From contig NZ_CP136759.1 of assembly GCF_032931615.1 (NCBI RefSeq), positions 1,612,001 to 1,676,000 on the forward strand: a DNA stretch of 64,000 nt, given 5' to 3'. Positions 53,456-61,847 of the stretch are shown one piece after another; the first letter of the stretch is position 1; each line of letters begins with the position of its first letter. Below the pieces are notes generated by a model. The model was given only the letters and a program-made list of their open reading frames with translations, did not search any database and was not told where the DNA came from. The stretch comes from Palleronia sp. LCG004 (GTDB taxonomy: Bacteria > Pseudomonadota > Alphaproteobacteria > Rhodobacterales > Rhodobacteraceae). The translations under genes were made by a program, and so were the position numbers.

Positions 53456-53646
53456 ATCCGCCTCTCGTCTGGAAATGCTGCCGAGAGCTCGGCGAGCCGT
53501 TCCCGCCCGAGCGGCATGGGCCCTGCGTCTAGCCCCATCATCAACCAAAGCTCGGCGGGCGTCAGCGCCCAGAACTCCGCCGGTCGCAGACCTAGGGTAC
53601 GCATCCCCGCGCGCATCAGCCCCGGCCAGTCGAAGGTCGCCTTCAT
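53452..53646 (-). CDS. GTA tail assembly chaperone (gp10.1)
   Basis: 64 residues (MKATFDWPGLMRAGMRTLGL…EFWALTPAELWLMMG). Shares the FW-x-LTP motif with the prophage protein at 1750-2055. The ATG overlaps the gp10 stop (ATGA) and no slippery heptamer is present, so here the two products are made by coupling rather than frameshift. Confidence 0.82.
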   Translation of the reverse strand: MKATFDWPGLMRAGMRTLGLRPAEFWALTPAELWLMMGLDAGPMPLGRERLAELSAAFPDERRI

Positions 53647-53960
53647 TGCTCCGGCCTCGCAAAGGCACGCGCAAGCAATCGACCCGCGACCCGCGCGGCC
53701 TCGATCGGTCCTCCTGCGATCTCGACACTCAGAAGGTCCTCGACATCGCCCCGCCATCCCCCACCGCGCAAACCCGCAACGACAAGATGGAGGGTATCGC
53801 GGCTCGAGAAACGCCCCTGTTCGAACCGCTCGACCAGTGCCAGTAGCGAGCCGTCACCCAGGCGCCCTTCGAGCTCGGCCAACGCGCCGAGGGTCAGTTT
53901 CGCGACATGACGTTTGCCGTCGAGGATCAGCTCGACCTCACCTGCATGCGGATTGGCCAT
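53643..53960 (-). CDS. GTA tail protein gp10
   Basis: 105 residues from the ATG at 53960 (MANPHAGEVELILDGKRHVAKLTLGALAELEGRLG). It is the GTA-gp10 family member related to the prophage gene at 2067-2417. The start overlaps the major tail protein stop (TGATG). Confidence 0.9.
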   Translation of the reverse strand: MANPHAGEVELILDGKRHVAKLTLGALAELEGRLGDGSLLALVERFEQGRFSSRDTLHLVVAGLRGGGWRGDVEDLLSVEIAGGPIEAARVAGRLLARAFARPEQ

Positions 53961-54373
53961 CAAAGCGCCCGGAATTCCAGTGCGCCCGCCGACGACAACG
54001 AGAGCTCGTACGTGGCCTCTCCGTTGTGGTTGCCGGCATATTCGACCGACGAAACCTGGAATGGCCCTTCCATCACTCCGAAATCGGGAACGATCACCTG
54101 GAATTTCGGTGTCGTGCCGGCAAAGAATATCTGGCGCGTCCGCTCGTCGGTGTCGGCATCCTTGAAGATCCCGGACCCCGAGATCGACGCCGATTTGACG
54201 CCCGCACCTCCAAGCAATTCGCGCCAGCCGCCTGTGCTTTCGACACTCGTCACATCGACCTGTTCGGCATTGAGAGAGAGCCGCGTCGCCCGAAGCCCGG
54301 CGATCGTCTCGAAATTGCCTTGTCCATCCAGATCGAGCTTGATGAGAAGATCCTTGCCGTTCTGTGCTACCAT
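53960..54373 (-). CDS. GTA major tail protein (gp9)
   Basis: 137 residues from the ATG at 54373 (MVAQNGKDLLIKLDLDGQGNFETIAGLRATRLSLNAEQVDVTSV). SGSGIFKDADTDERTRQIFFAG and FQVSSVEYAGNHNGEATYELSLSSAG are tail tube hallmarks of this family. Forms the short GTA tail tube. Confidence 0.93.
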   Translation of the reverse strand: MVAQNGKDLLIKLDLDGQGNFETIAGLRATRLSLNAEQVDVTSVESTGGWRELLGGAGVKSASISGSGIFKDADTDERTRQIFFAGTTPKFQVIVPDFGVMEGPFQVSSVEYAGNHNGEATYELSLSSAGALEFRAL

Positions 54374-54386
54374 GTCCGTCACTCCT

Positions 54387-54803
54387 CTATGCCATCGTGT
54401 CCGACACCTGCGCCCGAAAGCGCAGGTCAATCTGTCGTTGGTCGCCCTTGCCTGCACGGCGCGCCTGCGCCTTGAGAAACCATAGACCGACCAAAACTCC
54501 GCGATCGAGATCGAGCTGCCCGGCCAGCAGCGCGTCCGAAATCATCGCAGCCGCCTGCTTCGCTCGGTGAAAGCCGGGCTGATCCGCGATCACGGAGACG
54601 GTGAAGTCGTGCCACGCTCCGAACGCGTCCTTGTCGGATCGGTCGAGAACCGTTTCCTCTCCGAGCGTCACGTAGATCGGGGGAAGGATGCCTGTCGGCA
54701 CCGCATCGTAGATCGCTTCGTCGACGATGTCTCTCAATGCGGCCGTGTCTGAGAGTCGCCGGTAGATCGCTTTCTGAAGCGAAGCGGCGATCGCATAGGT
54801 CAT
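54387..54803 (-). CDS. GTA tail terminator (DUF3168, gp8)
   Basis: 138 residues (MTYAIAASLQKAIYRRLSDTAALRDIVDEAIYDAVPTG…PPIYVTLGEETVLDRSDKDAFGAWHDFTVSVIADQPG). DUF3168 tail completion protein, equivalent in position to the prophage gene at 2829-3227. Overlaps gp7 by 4 bases. Confidence 0.9.
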   Translation of the reverse strand: MTYAIAASLQKAIYRRLSDTAALRDIVDEAIYDAVPTGILPPIYVTLGEETVLDRSDKDAFGAWHDFTVSVIADQPGFHRAKQAAAMISDALLAGQLDLDRGVLVGLWFLKAQARRAGKGDQRQIDLRFRAQVSDTMA

Positions 54804-55138
54804 GTCGCCAGTTCCTCCAGTGCATTGCAGTCAAGATATTTCGAACCGTCCCGGCTTTCGGTCACGGCGACGATCTCGAAGACCCGCATCCCGTCGCGAA
54901 ATCTCTGCCCGACCTTCGGTCGCGACGGGGCACCCTGCGGTGCGGCGCGCACCGTGATGCGAAGCGGCACGCGGCTCATCTCCGCATCCAGCCCCGAGAC
55001 ATCCCTCCCCGACCCTGCCTTGACCTGTCCCCACAGATTGCCAAGCTTCTCCCAGTGCTCGGTATATCCGCCCTGACCGTCCGCGACCCTGTGCGGCGTC
55101 TCGAGTGACAGGTTGCGTGCGAGCTTGGGGCCGCTCAT
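54800..55138 (-). CDS. GTA head-tail adaptor (gp7)
   Basis: 112 residues. RNLSLETPHRVADGQGGYTEHWEKLGNLWGQVKAGSGRDVSG and RDGMRVFEIVAVTESRDGSKYLDCNALEE match the phage head-tail adaptor fold. It is adjacent to gp6 and overlaps gp8. Confidence 0.9.
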   Translation of the reverse strand: MSGPKLARNLSLETPHRVADGQGGYTEHWEKLGNLWGQVKAGSGRDVSGLDAEMSRVPLRITVRAAPQGAPSRPKVGQRFRDGMRVFEIVAVTESRDGSKYLDCNALEELAT

Positions 55139-55720
55139 CTAGAATCCCCCCAAGAGGCGACGCGGCCGATAAGGGGCGAGCATGCTCTGAACACCGGGCG
55201 AGATCGATCCAAGCGCGGTGCGATCCTCGTAGTGAGATGCGGCGAGCATCATCGTAGCGAGGGAGAGGTCCGCCGGAATTTCATCCCAGCCGGTGCCGTA
55301 TCCAGCGTGAAACCGGATCTCCGCATGACCACCGACCGGGATCTGCGGCAACGCGAAGCCGCGGGCGACAAGTTCAGGCCGGTGGATGTCGCGCTCGATA
55401 CCGTATCGGTCAGGCTTGATGAGATGGTGTGTCGCGTCGGCGTCCACGATCGTCAGCGCGTCCAACCGGACGACCGGCGCACGGGGAAGGACAGTCCGGC
55501 TCAGATCGCTCCAGGCATGCGCGATACAGATGAAGTCGCGCGCCAGAAGGGCCTTGCCGCAGAGCATCTCGACCTGCGCGATGGCGGATCTCAGCGTCCG
55601 GATGAGGATGAGGTTCTGCGCGTCGTCGTCCGAGAACCCGGTGCCAAGGTGCAGATGATCACGGAATTGCTCCATGGGCAGATCCGCGTCCGCGATCCTG
55701 GTCGGCTCTGTCAGATACAT
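55139..55720 (-). CDS. GTA head-tail connector (gp6)
   Basis: 193 residues. MYLTEPTRIADADLPMEQFRDHLHLGTGFSDDDAQNLILIRTLRSAIAQVEMLCGKALL is the gp6-like connector N-terminus, followed by a beta-rich middle and a helix near the C-terminus. It forms the ring below the portal. Confidence 0.9.
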   Translation of the reverse strand: MYLTEPTRIADADLPMEQFRDHLHLGTGFSDDDAQNLILIRTLRSAIAQVEMLCGKALLARDFICIAHAWSDLSRTVLPRAPVVRLDALTIVDADATHHLIKPDRYGIERDIHRPELVARGFALPQIPVGGHAEIRFHAGYGTGWDEIPADLSLATMMLAASHYEDRTALGSISPGVQSMLAPYRPRRLLGGF

Positions 55721-55842
55721 TATGGTGTCTCCCGACGCGGCAATCGGGTCCGATCGTCACGTCTTGCAGTACATCGATTCGGCACGTCTCCGACCGCCCG
55801 GGCTCGGCTTCGATCCCGGGCAGCCGTTCGGGTTTGGTGGGC

Positions 55843-57033
55843 TCAGCTCGTCGCGAACTTCAGCAGCTTGATCGCCGCGAAATCGCTGACGTCGCCTCCC
55901 ACGCGCTTCGTCGCGTAGAAGAGGACATGAGGCTTCGCGCTGAACGGATCGCGCAGGATCCGAAGATCCGGGCGTTCCGCTACGGTGTAACCGGCGGCGA
56001 AATCTCCGAAAGCGATCGAGAGCGAACCGCTGGCGATGTCGGGCATGTCCTCGGCGATGAGAACCGGATAGCCGAGCAGCCTTGCCGGTTCTGCGGCGGC
56101 AAGCCCGTCGGACCAGAGGAACCGCCCGTCGCCATCCTTCATCTTGCGCACCATGCCGGCCGTGCGGGAATTCATGACGAATGTCGCGTTGGCCCGGTAC
56201 TGCGCGCCCAGCGCATAGACGAGATCGACGAGCGCATCCGCATCCTCGAATGCCGCATCCTTGCCGGTGGCGACGTAACCGAGGCTTTGCCAGGCCCAGC
56301 TGTCGTTGGGGACCGTTGGGTGGCTCAGGATCCCCCGCGGCTTCTCGTTTCCATCGCCCACGATGAAGGCCGCGGCTTCGGCCCGGGCGAACTTGTCGCC
56401 GATCCGGGCGGCAAGCCATCCCTCGATATCGAACGCCGCATCGTCCAGAAGACGTTGCGATGCCTTCGGCAGGGCGGAAAGCTCGTGCAACGGAATGCTG
56501 ATGCGATCGATCTGCGGCGTACCCGTCTCGTTCACGGAACCCGTTTCCGTCGCCCAGCCAGCCCCGACATCCGTCGTGTCGATCAACACGTCATACGCAG
56601 TCGATTCCACATTCACGACATTCGAGATCCGGCGGATCGACGCGGTGTTGCGCAGCACCGTCTGCACCGACGCGCTGGTCTGCGGATCGACAAGGTATCC
56701 GCCATCGCCCGCGACCGCGGTATTGAGGCCCTTGCTTTCGATATCGAGCCCGCGCAGCGCATCGTCGTCGCCGCAGCGGATATAGGCCTCGAACGCCTTC
56801 TGGTGCGGCGCGCCGGTATCGGCGGCATTCGTGGCGAGTGCCGGCCGGCCTGCGATCCTGGATTTGCGGTCGAGAATGCTCATGCGTTGTTCCTGCTGTT
56901 GCATCTTTTCTGAAATGTCCGTCTGGAACCCGCGCAGTTCGCGCACGAAGTCCGTCATCGCGGTCTTCACCTGAAGGATCGGGTCGAATTCCGATTGATC
57001 CTCCACTCGGGGTCCAGTGTCGCTTCTGCTCAT
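55843..57033 (-). CDS. GTA major capsid protein (gp5, HK97 fold)
   Basis: 396 residues from the ATG at 57033 (MSRSDTGPRVEDQSEFDPIL). The N-terminal ~100 residues are helical and probably removed by the protease. GDGGYLVDPQTSASVQTVLRNTASIRRISNVVNVES, AAAFIVGDGNEKPRGILSH and FVMNSRTAGMVRKMKDGDGRFLWSDG are HK97/GTA capsid elements. Builds the small GTA head. Confidence 0.94.
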   Translation of the reverse strand: MSRSDTGPRVEDQSEFDPILQVKTAMTDFVRELRGFQTDISEKMQQQEQRMSILDRKSRIAGRPALATNAADTGAPHQKAFEAYIRCGDDDALRGLDIESKGLNTAVAGDGGYLVDPQTSASVQTVLRNTASIRRISNVVNVESTAYDVLIDTTDVGAGWATETGSVNETGTPQIDRISIPLHELSALPKASQRLLDDAAFDIEGWLAARIGDKFARAEAAAFIVGDGNEKPRGILSHPTVPNDSWAWQSLGYVATGKDAAFEDADALVDLVYALGAQYRANATFVMNSRTAGMVRKMKDGDGRFLWSDGLAAAEPARLLGYPVLIAEDMPDIASGSLSIAFGDFAAGYTVAERPDLRILRDPFSAKPHVLFYATKRVGGDVSDFAAIKLLKFATS

Positions 57034-57067
57034 CTCAAGCTCCTTTCTGCGTAGTCTTGGCCGCGGC

Positions 57068-57634
57068 TCAGCCACCGGCGAGATCCCTTGCGGCATCCCG
57101 AAAGATCGCCGCGATGCACTCCATCGGTCGTGGGTCGAGGACATCCGCCTTGGCCGATGCGAGACGTGCCTCGGCCAGCATCGGAAACGTGACGAGCGAG
57201 ACTTCCCAGAGTTCGAGCTCCGTCAGGACGCGACGGCCCTTCTCGTCCCTGCTCGCCCGGCGGGTCCTGTAGCCGATCGACAGACCGTCGATCGCGCCCG
57301 CCTGGACGAGGGCCTTCGCCTCCCGACCTCGATCGACCTCCTCGATGATCCGCCCCCGCACATAGAGGCCGGTGGCATCCTCCCGGACCTCGTCCCAGAC
57401 GCCGATCGGCTGCGACGGATCGTGCTGCCAAAGCATCTTCACCCGCGACTTCCGCGCGGCGAGCGCCTGAAGAGACGCGGCATAGGCACCCCTCGCGACC
57501 ACATCGCCACCCTGGTCGAGTTCACCGAAAAGGGACGCATATCCTTCGATCAGGCTTCCATCCGTCACGGTCAGGTCACTCGTCGAGGAGCAGAACTTTC
57601 TCTCCAGATCCATGGCTTCGCTCCCTTTCGTCAT
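57068..57634 (-). CDS. GTA prohead protease (gp4, HK97 type)
   Basis: 188 residues. VKMLWQHDPSQPIGVWDEV and GAIDGLSIGYRTRRA carry the catalytic His and Ser of U35 proteases. Family length and the position between portal and capsid agree. Unlike the prophage, which uses an S49 protease. The start overlaps the portal stop by 4 bases, leaving no room for g3.5. Confidence 0.92.
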   Translation of the reverse strand: MTKGSEAMDLERKFCSSTSDLTVTDGSLIEGYASLFGELDQGGDVVARGAYAASLQALAARKSRVKMLWQHDPSQPIGVWDEVREDATGLYVRGRIIEEVDRGREAKALVQAGAIDGLSIGYRTRRASRDEKGRRVLTELELWEVSLVTFPMLAEARLASAKADVLDPRPMECIAAIFRDAARDLAGG

Positions 57635-58794
57635 TCACTGGCCAGTCCGAGCATCGCCCGCTTCTCGGCATCGGTAAGAAACTCAGCCTCCGCGATCCGT
57701 CGCCACTGGGCGTCGCGCTCGAGCGCTAGTGCCGGAATTTGGTCGAGATCGACCCGCAGTTCCGTTTCCTCGTTCGCGAAGATCGACAACCAGTGGCTCA
57801 TCGCCGCCACGACACGGTTGGCGAGTGGCAGAACGGTGAGCCGATAGAATGCCCGGTTCGCCTCGGCGTAATTCGCGTAGGTCGCATCGCCCGGGATCCC
57901 CATCAGCATCGGCGGAACGCCGAAGGCCAAAGCGATCTCGCGCGCGGCCGCCTCCTTCGTCTGCTGGAACTCCATGTCCGAGGGCGAGAATCCCATCGGT
58001 TTCCAGTCGAGCCCCCCTTCGAGAAGCATCGGTCTACCGGCATTTCTCGCACCTTGGTGATGGGCTTCCATCTCGCTCACGAGCCGGTCGTACTGCTCGG
58101 GTGCGAGAAGCCCGTCACCACCCTGATAGACGATCGCCCCCGATGGCCGCGCCGCATTGTCGAGCAGCGCCTTCGACCATCGCGATGCGGAATTATGGAC
58201 GTCGAGAGCGGTCGCCGCCGCCTGCATCGGCGACAGACCGTAATGATCGTCCTGGGGATGAAAGCTCTTCACATGGCAGATCGGCGATACGCCGTTCACG
58301 ACGTCGAACCGGTGCTTTCGCCCCCCGACCGAATAATCATAGGCAACCGGCCAGCCATCGGCCCCCGGAACGATCGAGATCCGATCGGATCTTAGCACGT
58401 GGAGTTCAACGGGCAGTCCGCCATCCCCCACCGCCTCGACGAACCCGTTTCCCGACAGGAGGATCTGTCCGAACAGCGCCTCCAGAAGCTCCGCGCGCCC
58501 CTGCGCGTTGTTCGGTCTCCGCACGAGGGTCAGCATCGGATGGGTCTCGAAACGACCTTCCTCGCCGTAAAGGACCAGAGGCAGCGCAGCCGCGGCCTCT
58601 GCGATCATCTTCACGCAACGAAAGCCGACCGGGTTGCCCTGAAAACCGTTCCGCGTCAGCGATGCGGTATCGCGCGGTGTCCAGGCAACCCTTCCGGAGG
58701 CCCCGTAGGCGATCGCCGGCACGTGCAGCGCGCTCGTCGCGCTGGCCTTCGCCTCATTGGGGCCATCCTTCGCCCGCTTCGTGAATCCGAACAT
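57631..58794 (-). CDS. GTA portal protein (gp3, HK97 type)
   Basis: 387 residues. GFQGNPVGFRCVKMIAEAAAALPLVLYG, LLSGNGFVEAVGD and PMLLEGGLDWKPMGFSPSDMEFQQTKEAAAREIALAFGVPPMLMG are portal signatures. Forms the DNA entry vertex of GTA heads. Ends overlapping the prohead protease. Confidence 0.94.
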   Translation of the reverse strand: MFGFTKRAKDGPNEAKASATSALHVPAIAYGASGRVAWTPRDTASLTRNGFQGNPVGFRCVKMIAEAAAALPLVLYGEEGRFETHPMLTLVRRPNNAQGRAELLEALFGQILLSGNGFVEAVGDGGLPVELHVLRSDRISIVPGADGWPVAYDYSVGGRKHRFDVVNGVSPICHVKSFHPQDDHYGLSPMQAAATALDVHNSASRWSKALLDNAARPSGAIVYQGGDGLLAPEQYDRLVSEMEAHHQGARNAGRPMLLEGGLDWKPMGFSPSDMEFQQTKEAAAREIALAFGVPPMLMGIPGDATYANYAEANRAFYRLTVLPLANRVVAAMSHWLSIFANEETELRVDLDQIPALALERDAQWRRIAEAEFLTDAEKRAMLGLASE

Positions 58795-58921
58795 CCGCCG
58801 CTCCTTCGATCGGTCCGCAAGGCATGACTTCTCCGTTCGCGCGCAGCGCGTTCGTCCAGAAAGTCCGCCGATTTGAATTCTGTCGCCCGGTCCGGCTGAG
58901 GGACCGGGCCTTCGGTTGAGA

Positions 58922-60256
58922 CTAGATCCGCCGCATGTTCGGCGCGGCCTTCCGCTTGAGGAGCAGATCGGTCAACGCCCAGACCAGCGCGTCGACTCGA
59001 TCCGGACTTCCGAACCCATCGAACCCGTGGATCGTCATCTGCGTCATCTGCGCCTCCAGTTCATGCATTCTCGTAAGGTGCTTGACGCGTCCCTGCTCGT
59101 AGAGCGCCGCCACCGGTTCCGCACGAACAGCCTTACCCCGTGTGGCGTGAACCCCCCGGTAACTGACCGTACGGTCGAACTGGCGGATGACGGTCTCGAC
59201 CAGATCGCCACCCTGGTTGACCTCCGCAACGAGACGATCGGCCTCGTACCTCTCGTAGGCCGAAATCGCCGCCTTCGCCCATCCGCTCGGGCTCAGACCT
59301 TGCACGCTGCAATCCTCCAGAACCACGGCAAGGCCATCGGACGTCACTCCAACGACGACGATCCCGCAGGTATCGGCGGATCTCCCGCCACTGATCGGCG
59401 GGTCGACCGCGACGACGATGCGGTGCAATTCCGGCAGGGCCGTGATCCGGTTTCGATCGAGGATCGCATGCGTCCACAACGCCCCCTCGATATCCTCCAG
59501 CAAGCGTCCCTCGAGTTCCTGCTGACCAAGCCGCGTTTGGCCATAGCGCTGGACCGCCTCCTCCAGAAACGACGCGGAAAGATGCGCGCGATTGTCGAAG
59601 GTCGTGGCCCGGGTGACGACGGTGCTGCTGGCACCAAGCACCCGCTTCAGCACGTCCACGTTGCGCGGCGTGGTCGTCACGCATTGCTTCGGTGCCTCGC
59701 CCAGGCGGAGGCAGAACTGAAGCATGTCCCAGACGGTCGCGCCCTTCTTCCACTTCGCCAGCTCGTCGACCCAGGCCGCGTCGAATTGCGGGCCCCTCAG
59801 CGCCTCGGGCTCATGCGCGGAAAAAATCTGCGCCTGCGCACCGTTGGGCCAGACCAGCCGCTTCTTCGTGGGTTGCCAGACCGGCCGTCGGTCGGGCGGA
59901 GCGCATGCCATGATCCCGCTATCGCCGAAGATCATGACATCGCGCACCTGATCGAGCGTTTCCCCGACCAGCGCGACCCTGCGTGCCTTTCCCGGCATCG
60001 CCGGCTTCGGCCCCTCGACGACCGACCTGATCCACTCCGCGCCGGCGCGCGTCTTTCCTGCGCCCCTGCCACCCAGAATGACCCATGTACGCCAGTTCCC
60101 TTCTGGCGGAATCTGGTGATCGAGCGCCCAGAAATCGAAGAGAAAGGGCAGCGCCAGCAACTCCTCGTCACTCAGGTCATGTAGAAACCGCTCCTGACAT
60201 TCGAGCGTTCCGGATGCGATCAAGTCGGCTCCGGATCTCAGACCGCACCCTGTCAT
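58922..60256 (-). CDS. GTA terminase large subunit (gp2)
   Basis: 444 residues if it starts at the ATG at 60256. Walker A GGRGAGKT at 62-69, Walker B AAWVDELAKW with the acidic pair at 164-165, and a nuclease domain from around residue 285 (HRIVVAVDPPISGGRSADTCGIVVVG). Motor for headful packaging of random DNA. The start lies 80 bases inside the g1 gene in another frame, an overlap also seen in other GTA clusters as far as I recall. Confidence 0.94.
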   Translation of the reverse strand: MTGCGLRSGADLIASGTLECQERFLHDLSDEELLALPFLFDFWALDHQIPPEGNWRTWVILGGRGAGKTRAGAEWIRSVVEGPKPAMPGKARRVALVGETLDQVRDVMIFGDSGIMACAPPDRRPVWQPTKKRLVWPNGAQAQIFSAHEPEALRGPQFDAAWVDELAKWKKGATVWDMLQFCLRLGEAPKQCVTTTPRNVDVLKRVLGASSTVVTRATTFDNRAHLSASFLEEAVQRYGQTRLGQQELEGRLLEDIEGALWTHAILDRNRITALPELHRIVVAVDPPISGGRSADTCGIVVVGVTSDGLAVVLEDCSVQGLSPSGWAKAAISAYERYEADRLVAEVNQGGDLVETVIRQFDRTVSYRGVHATRGKAVRAEPVAALYEQGRVKHLTRMHELEAQMTQMTIHGFDGFGSPDRVDALVWALTDLLLKRKAAPNMRRI

Positions 60257-60530
60257 AGTCGATTCCGGTTTCTGAAGCGGGACCCTGCTGCTTGTCCTCG
60301 AGGTCATTCAACCGCTTCCTTTCGTCATAGATGATCTGGATCGTCTTCGAGACCATCGACACGATCCGCCGTGTCTCGCTTTCCGAGTATTTTTCCGACG
60401 AACGGATCGCCGATTTCATATCGTGAAGATCGACCAGAACATCCTCGTAGTTTTCGACTGCAATTCTGAGCAGATCGCTGATATTCCGATCGCCCTTCGA
60501 GCTACGTTCGGTTTCATACCGGCCCTTCAT
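60177..60530 (-). CDS. GTA small terminase-type protein (gp1)
   Basis: 117 residues from the ATG at 60530 (MKGRYETERSSKGDRNISDLL). The helical sequence with AVENYEDVLVDLHDMKSAIRSSEKYSESETRRIVSMVSKTIQIIYDERKRLNDLEDKQQG fits the GTA gp1/small terminase family. First gene of the cluster; it overlaps the start of the large subunit by 80 bases. No clear terminator separates it from upstream mltG. Confidence 0.85.
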   Translation of the reverse strand: MKGRYETERSSKGDRNISDLLRIAVENYEDVLVDLHDMKSAIRSSEKYSESETRRIVSMVSKTIQIIYDERKRLNDLEDKQQGPASETGIDYDRVRSEIRSRLDRIRNARMSGAVST

Positions 60531-60674
60531 CCACACCCCGCTGCAACTGCCCGTGGAAAAAAGAAAACGGCAAAGGGGAAAACCCTTCACCGTTTCTCGT
60601 CATTTTCAGCACTTGCACAGAATTAAGCCGACGGCATTAGCCCGCCGTTACGTCGCCGTTCGGACGCCGCTACC

Positions 60675-61847
60675 TCAGTTGGAGGTTTCGGCCTCAGACG
60701 CCCTTTCGGCTTCGATCGTACGCCACCGCGCGACATTCTCGTTATGCTCGCTCAGGGTTCTGGCGAATGCGTGTCCGCCACTGCCATCGGCGACGAAGAA
60801 CAGGAAATCGGTCTCATCGGGGTCGAGCGCCGCCTGAATGCTCTCGAAGCCCGGATTGGCGATCGGGGTCGGCGGCAATCCGTCGATCGTATAGGTATTG
60901 TAAGCCGTGCTCGCCTGCAGTTCGCTGCGACGCAATCCACGACCCAGCACACCCTCACCGTTCGTGATGCCGTAGATCACCGTCGGGTCCGTCTGAAGAC
61001 GCATTCCGGAATTCAGCCGATTGACGAACACGCTCGCGACCTGCCGCCGTTCGTCCGGCACACCGGTCTCCTTCTCCACGATCGATGCCATGATGAGCGC
61101 CTCTTCGGGCGTATCGTACGGCAGATCCGCATCCCGGCCCTCCCAGGCCTGGGCAAGCCGCAAACTTTGCGCTTCCTGCATCCTGGCAAGGAGATCGACG
61201 CGCGACGCGCCCTCCCGGACCTCGTAGCTGTCCGGGGCAAGGACACCTTCCTGCGGTACCGCCGGAATCTCGTCCGCCATGAAATCGGCAGCGTTCAGTG
61301 CTGCGACCACCTGCCACGACGTCACGCCCTCCGCGACCGCGATGCGGTAGCGGGTATCGGGCTGCCCGCGAAGCTCGGCATAGATTTCAGGCGTATCCTC
61401 TTCGGCAACGGGGTCGAACTGGGCGACGACGTCGAACTGGTTCGTCGTCGGATCGAGTTCGCGCACGCGCAGCTCCTGACCCGTCACGCCTATCCGATAG
61501 ACGATCTCGGTGCCGCAGGTGGATTGTCCGTCGCCGGTCACGATATCGACGATCTCCCGCATCGAGGCCCCCTCCTCGACGAGGAAGCTCCCGGCTTTGA
61601 GAAGATTGGACCTGTCGGTGTAATTCGCACCGATCCGCATGATCTGCGGATGGTCGATGGCCCCCCGCTCCGCCAGGTTCTGCGAGACCCTGCGCATGTT
61701 GGATCCGCTCTCGACCTGAACGCAGATCGCTTCCGTCAGCGGTCCCGCCGTTTCGTAGCTCGCCCGCGCCCAGGCGATGACGCCGCCGACCGCCACGAGC
61801 CCGACGATCAGCAGGGTCAGCGCGTTCGATGCGACATGCTTCCACAT
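60675..61847 (-). CDS. mltG: Endolytic murein transglycosylase MltG
   Basis: 390 residues from the ATG at 61847, overlapping the fabF stop (TGATG). One N-terminal TM helix (ALTLLIVGLVAVGGVIAWA), a LysM-like region, and the catalytic motif EEALIMASIVEKETGVPDERRQVASVFVNRLNSGMRLQTDPTVIYG. Cuts nascent glycan strands to set their length. It lies between fabF and the GTA cluster. Confidence 0.95.
   Translation of the reverse strand: MWKHVASNALTLLIVGLVAVGGVIAWARASYETAGPLTEAICVQVESGSNMRRVSQNLAERGAIDHPQIMRIGANYTDRSNLLKAGSFLVEEGASMREIVDIVTGDGQSTCGTEIVYRIGVTGQELRVRELDPTTNQFDVVAQFDPVAEEDTPEIYAELRGQPDTRYRIAVAEGVTSWQVVAALNAADFMADEIPAVPQEGVLAPDSYEVREGASRVDLLARMQEAQSLRLAQAWEGRDADLPYDTPEEALIMASIVEKETGVPDERRQVASVFVNRLNSGMRLQTDPTVIYGITNGEGVLGRGLRRSELQASTAYNTYTIDGLPPTPIANPGFESIQAALDPDETDFLFFVADGSGGHAFARTLSEHNENVARWRTIEAERASEAETSN

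Larger units (their letters stand above)
46825..60530 (-). mobile_element. Gene transfer agent (GTA) structural cluster, Rhodobacterales type
   Basis: Ordered minus-strand genes equivalent to Rhodobacter capsulatus GTA orfs g1-g15: small and large terminase, portal, prohead protease, capsid, head-tail joining, tail tube, tail chaperones, tape measure, distal tail, hub, NlpC peptidase and large host-specificity protein. All are open and intact. Orf g3.5 is missing. GTAs package random host DNA and are released by lysis; regulation would come from chromosomal loci not in this window. Confidence 0.95.

Noticed and set aside
57613..57634. Hidden g3.5 gene between GTA portal and protease
   Set aside because: Only about 20 bases separate the possible protease starts and the portal stop overlaps the first, so no small ORF fits.
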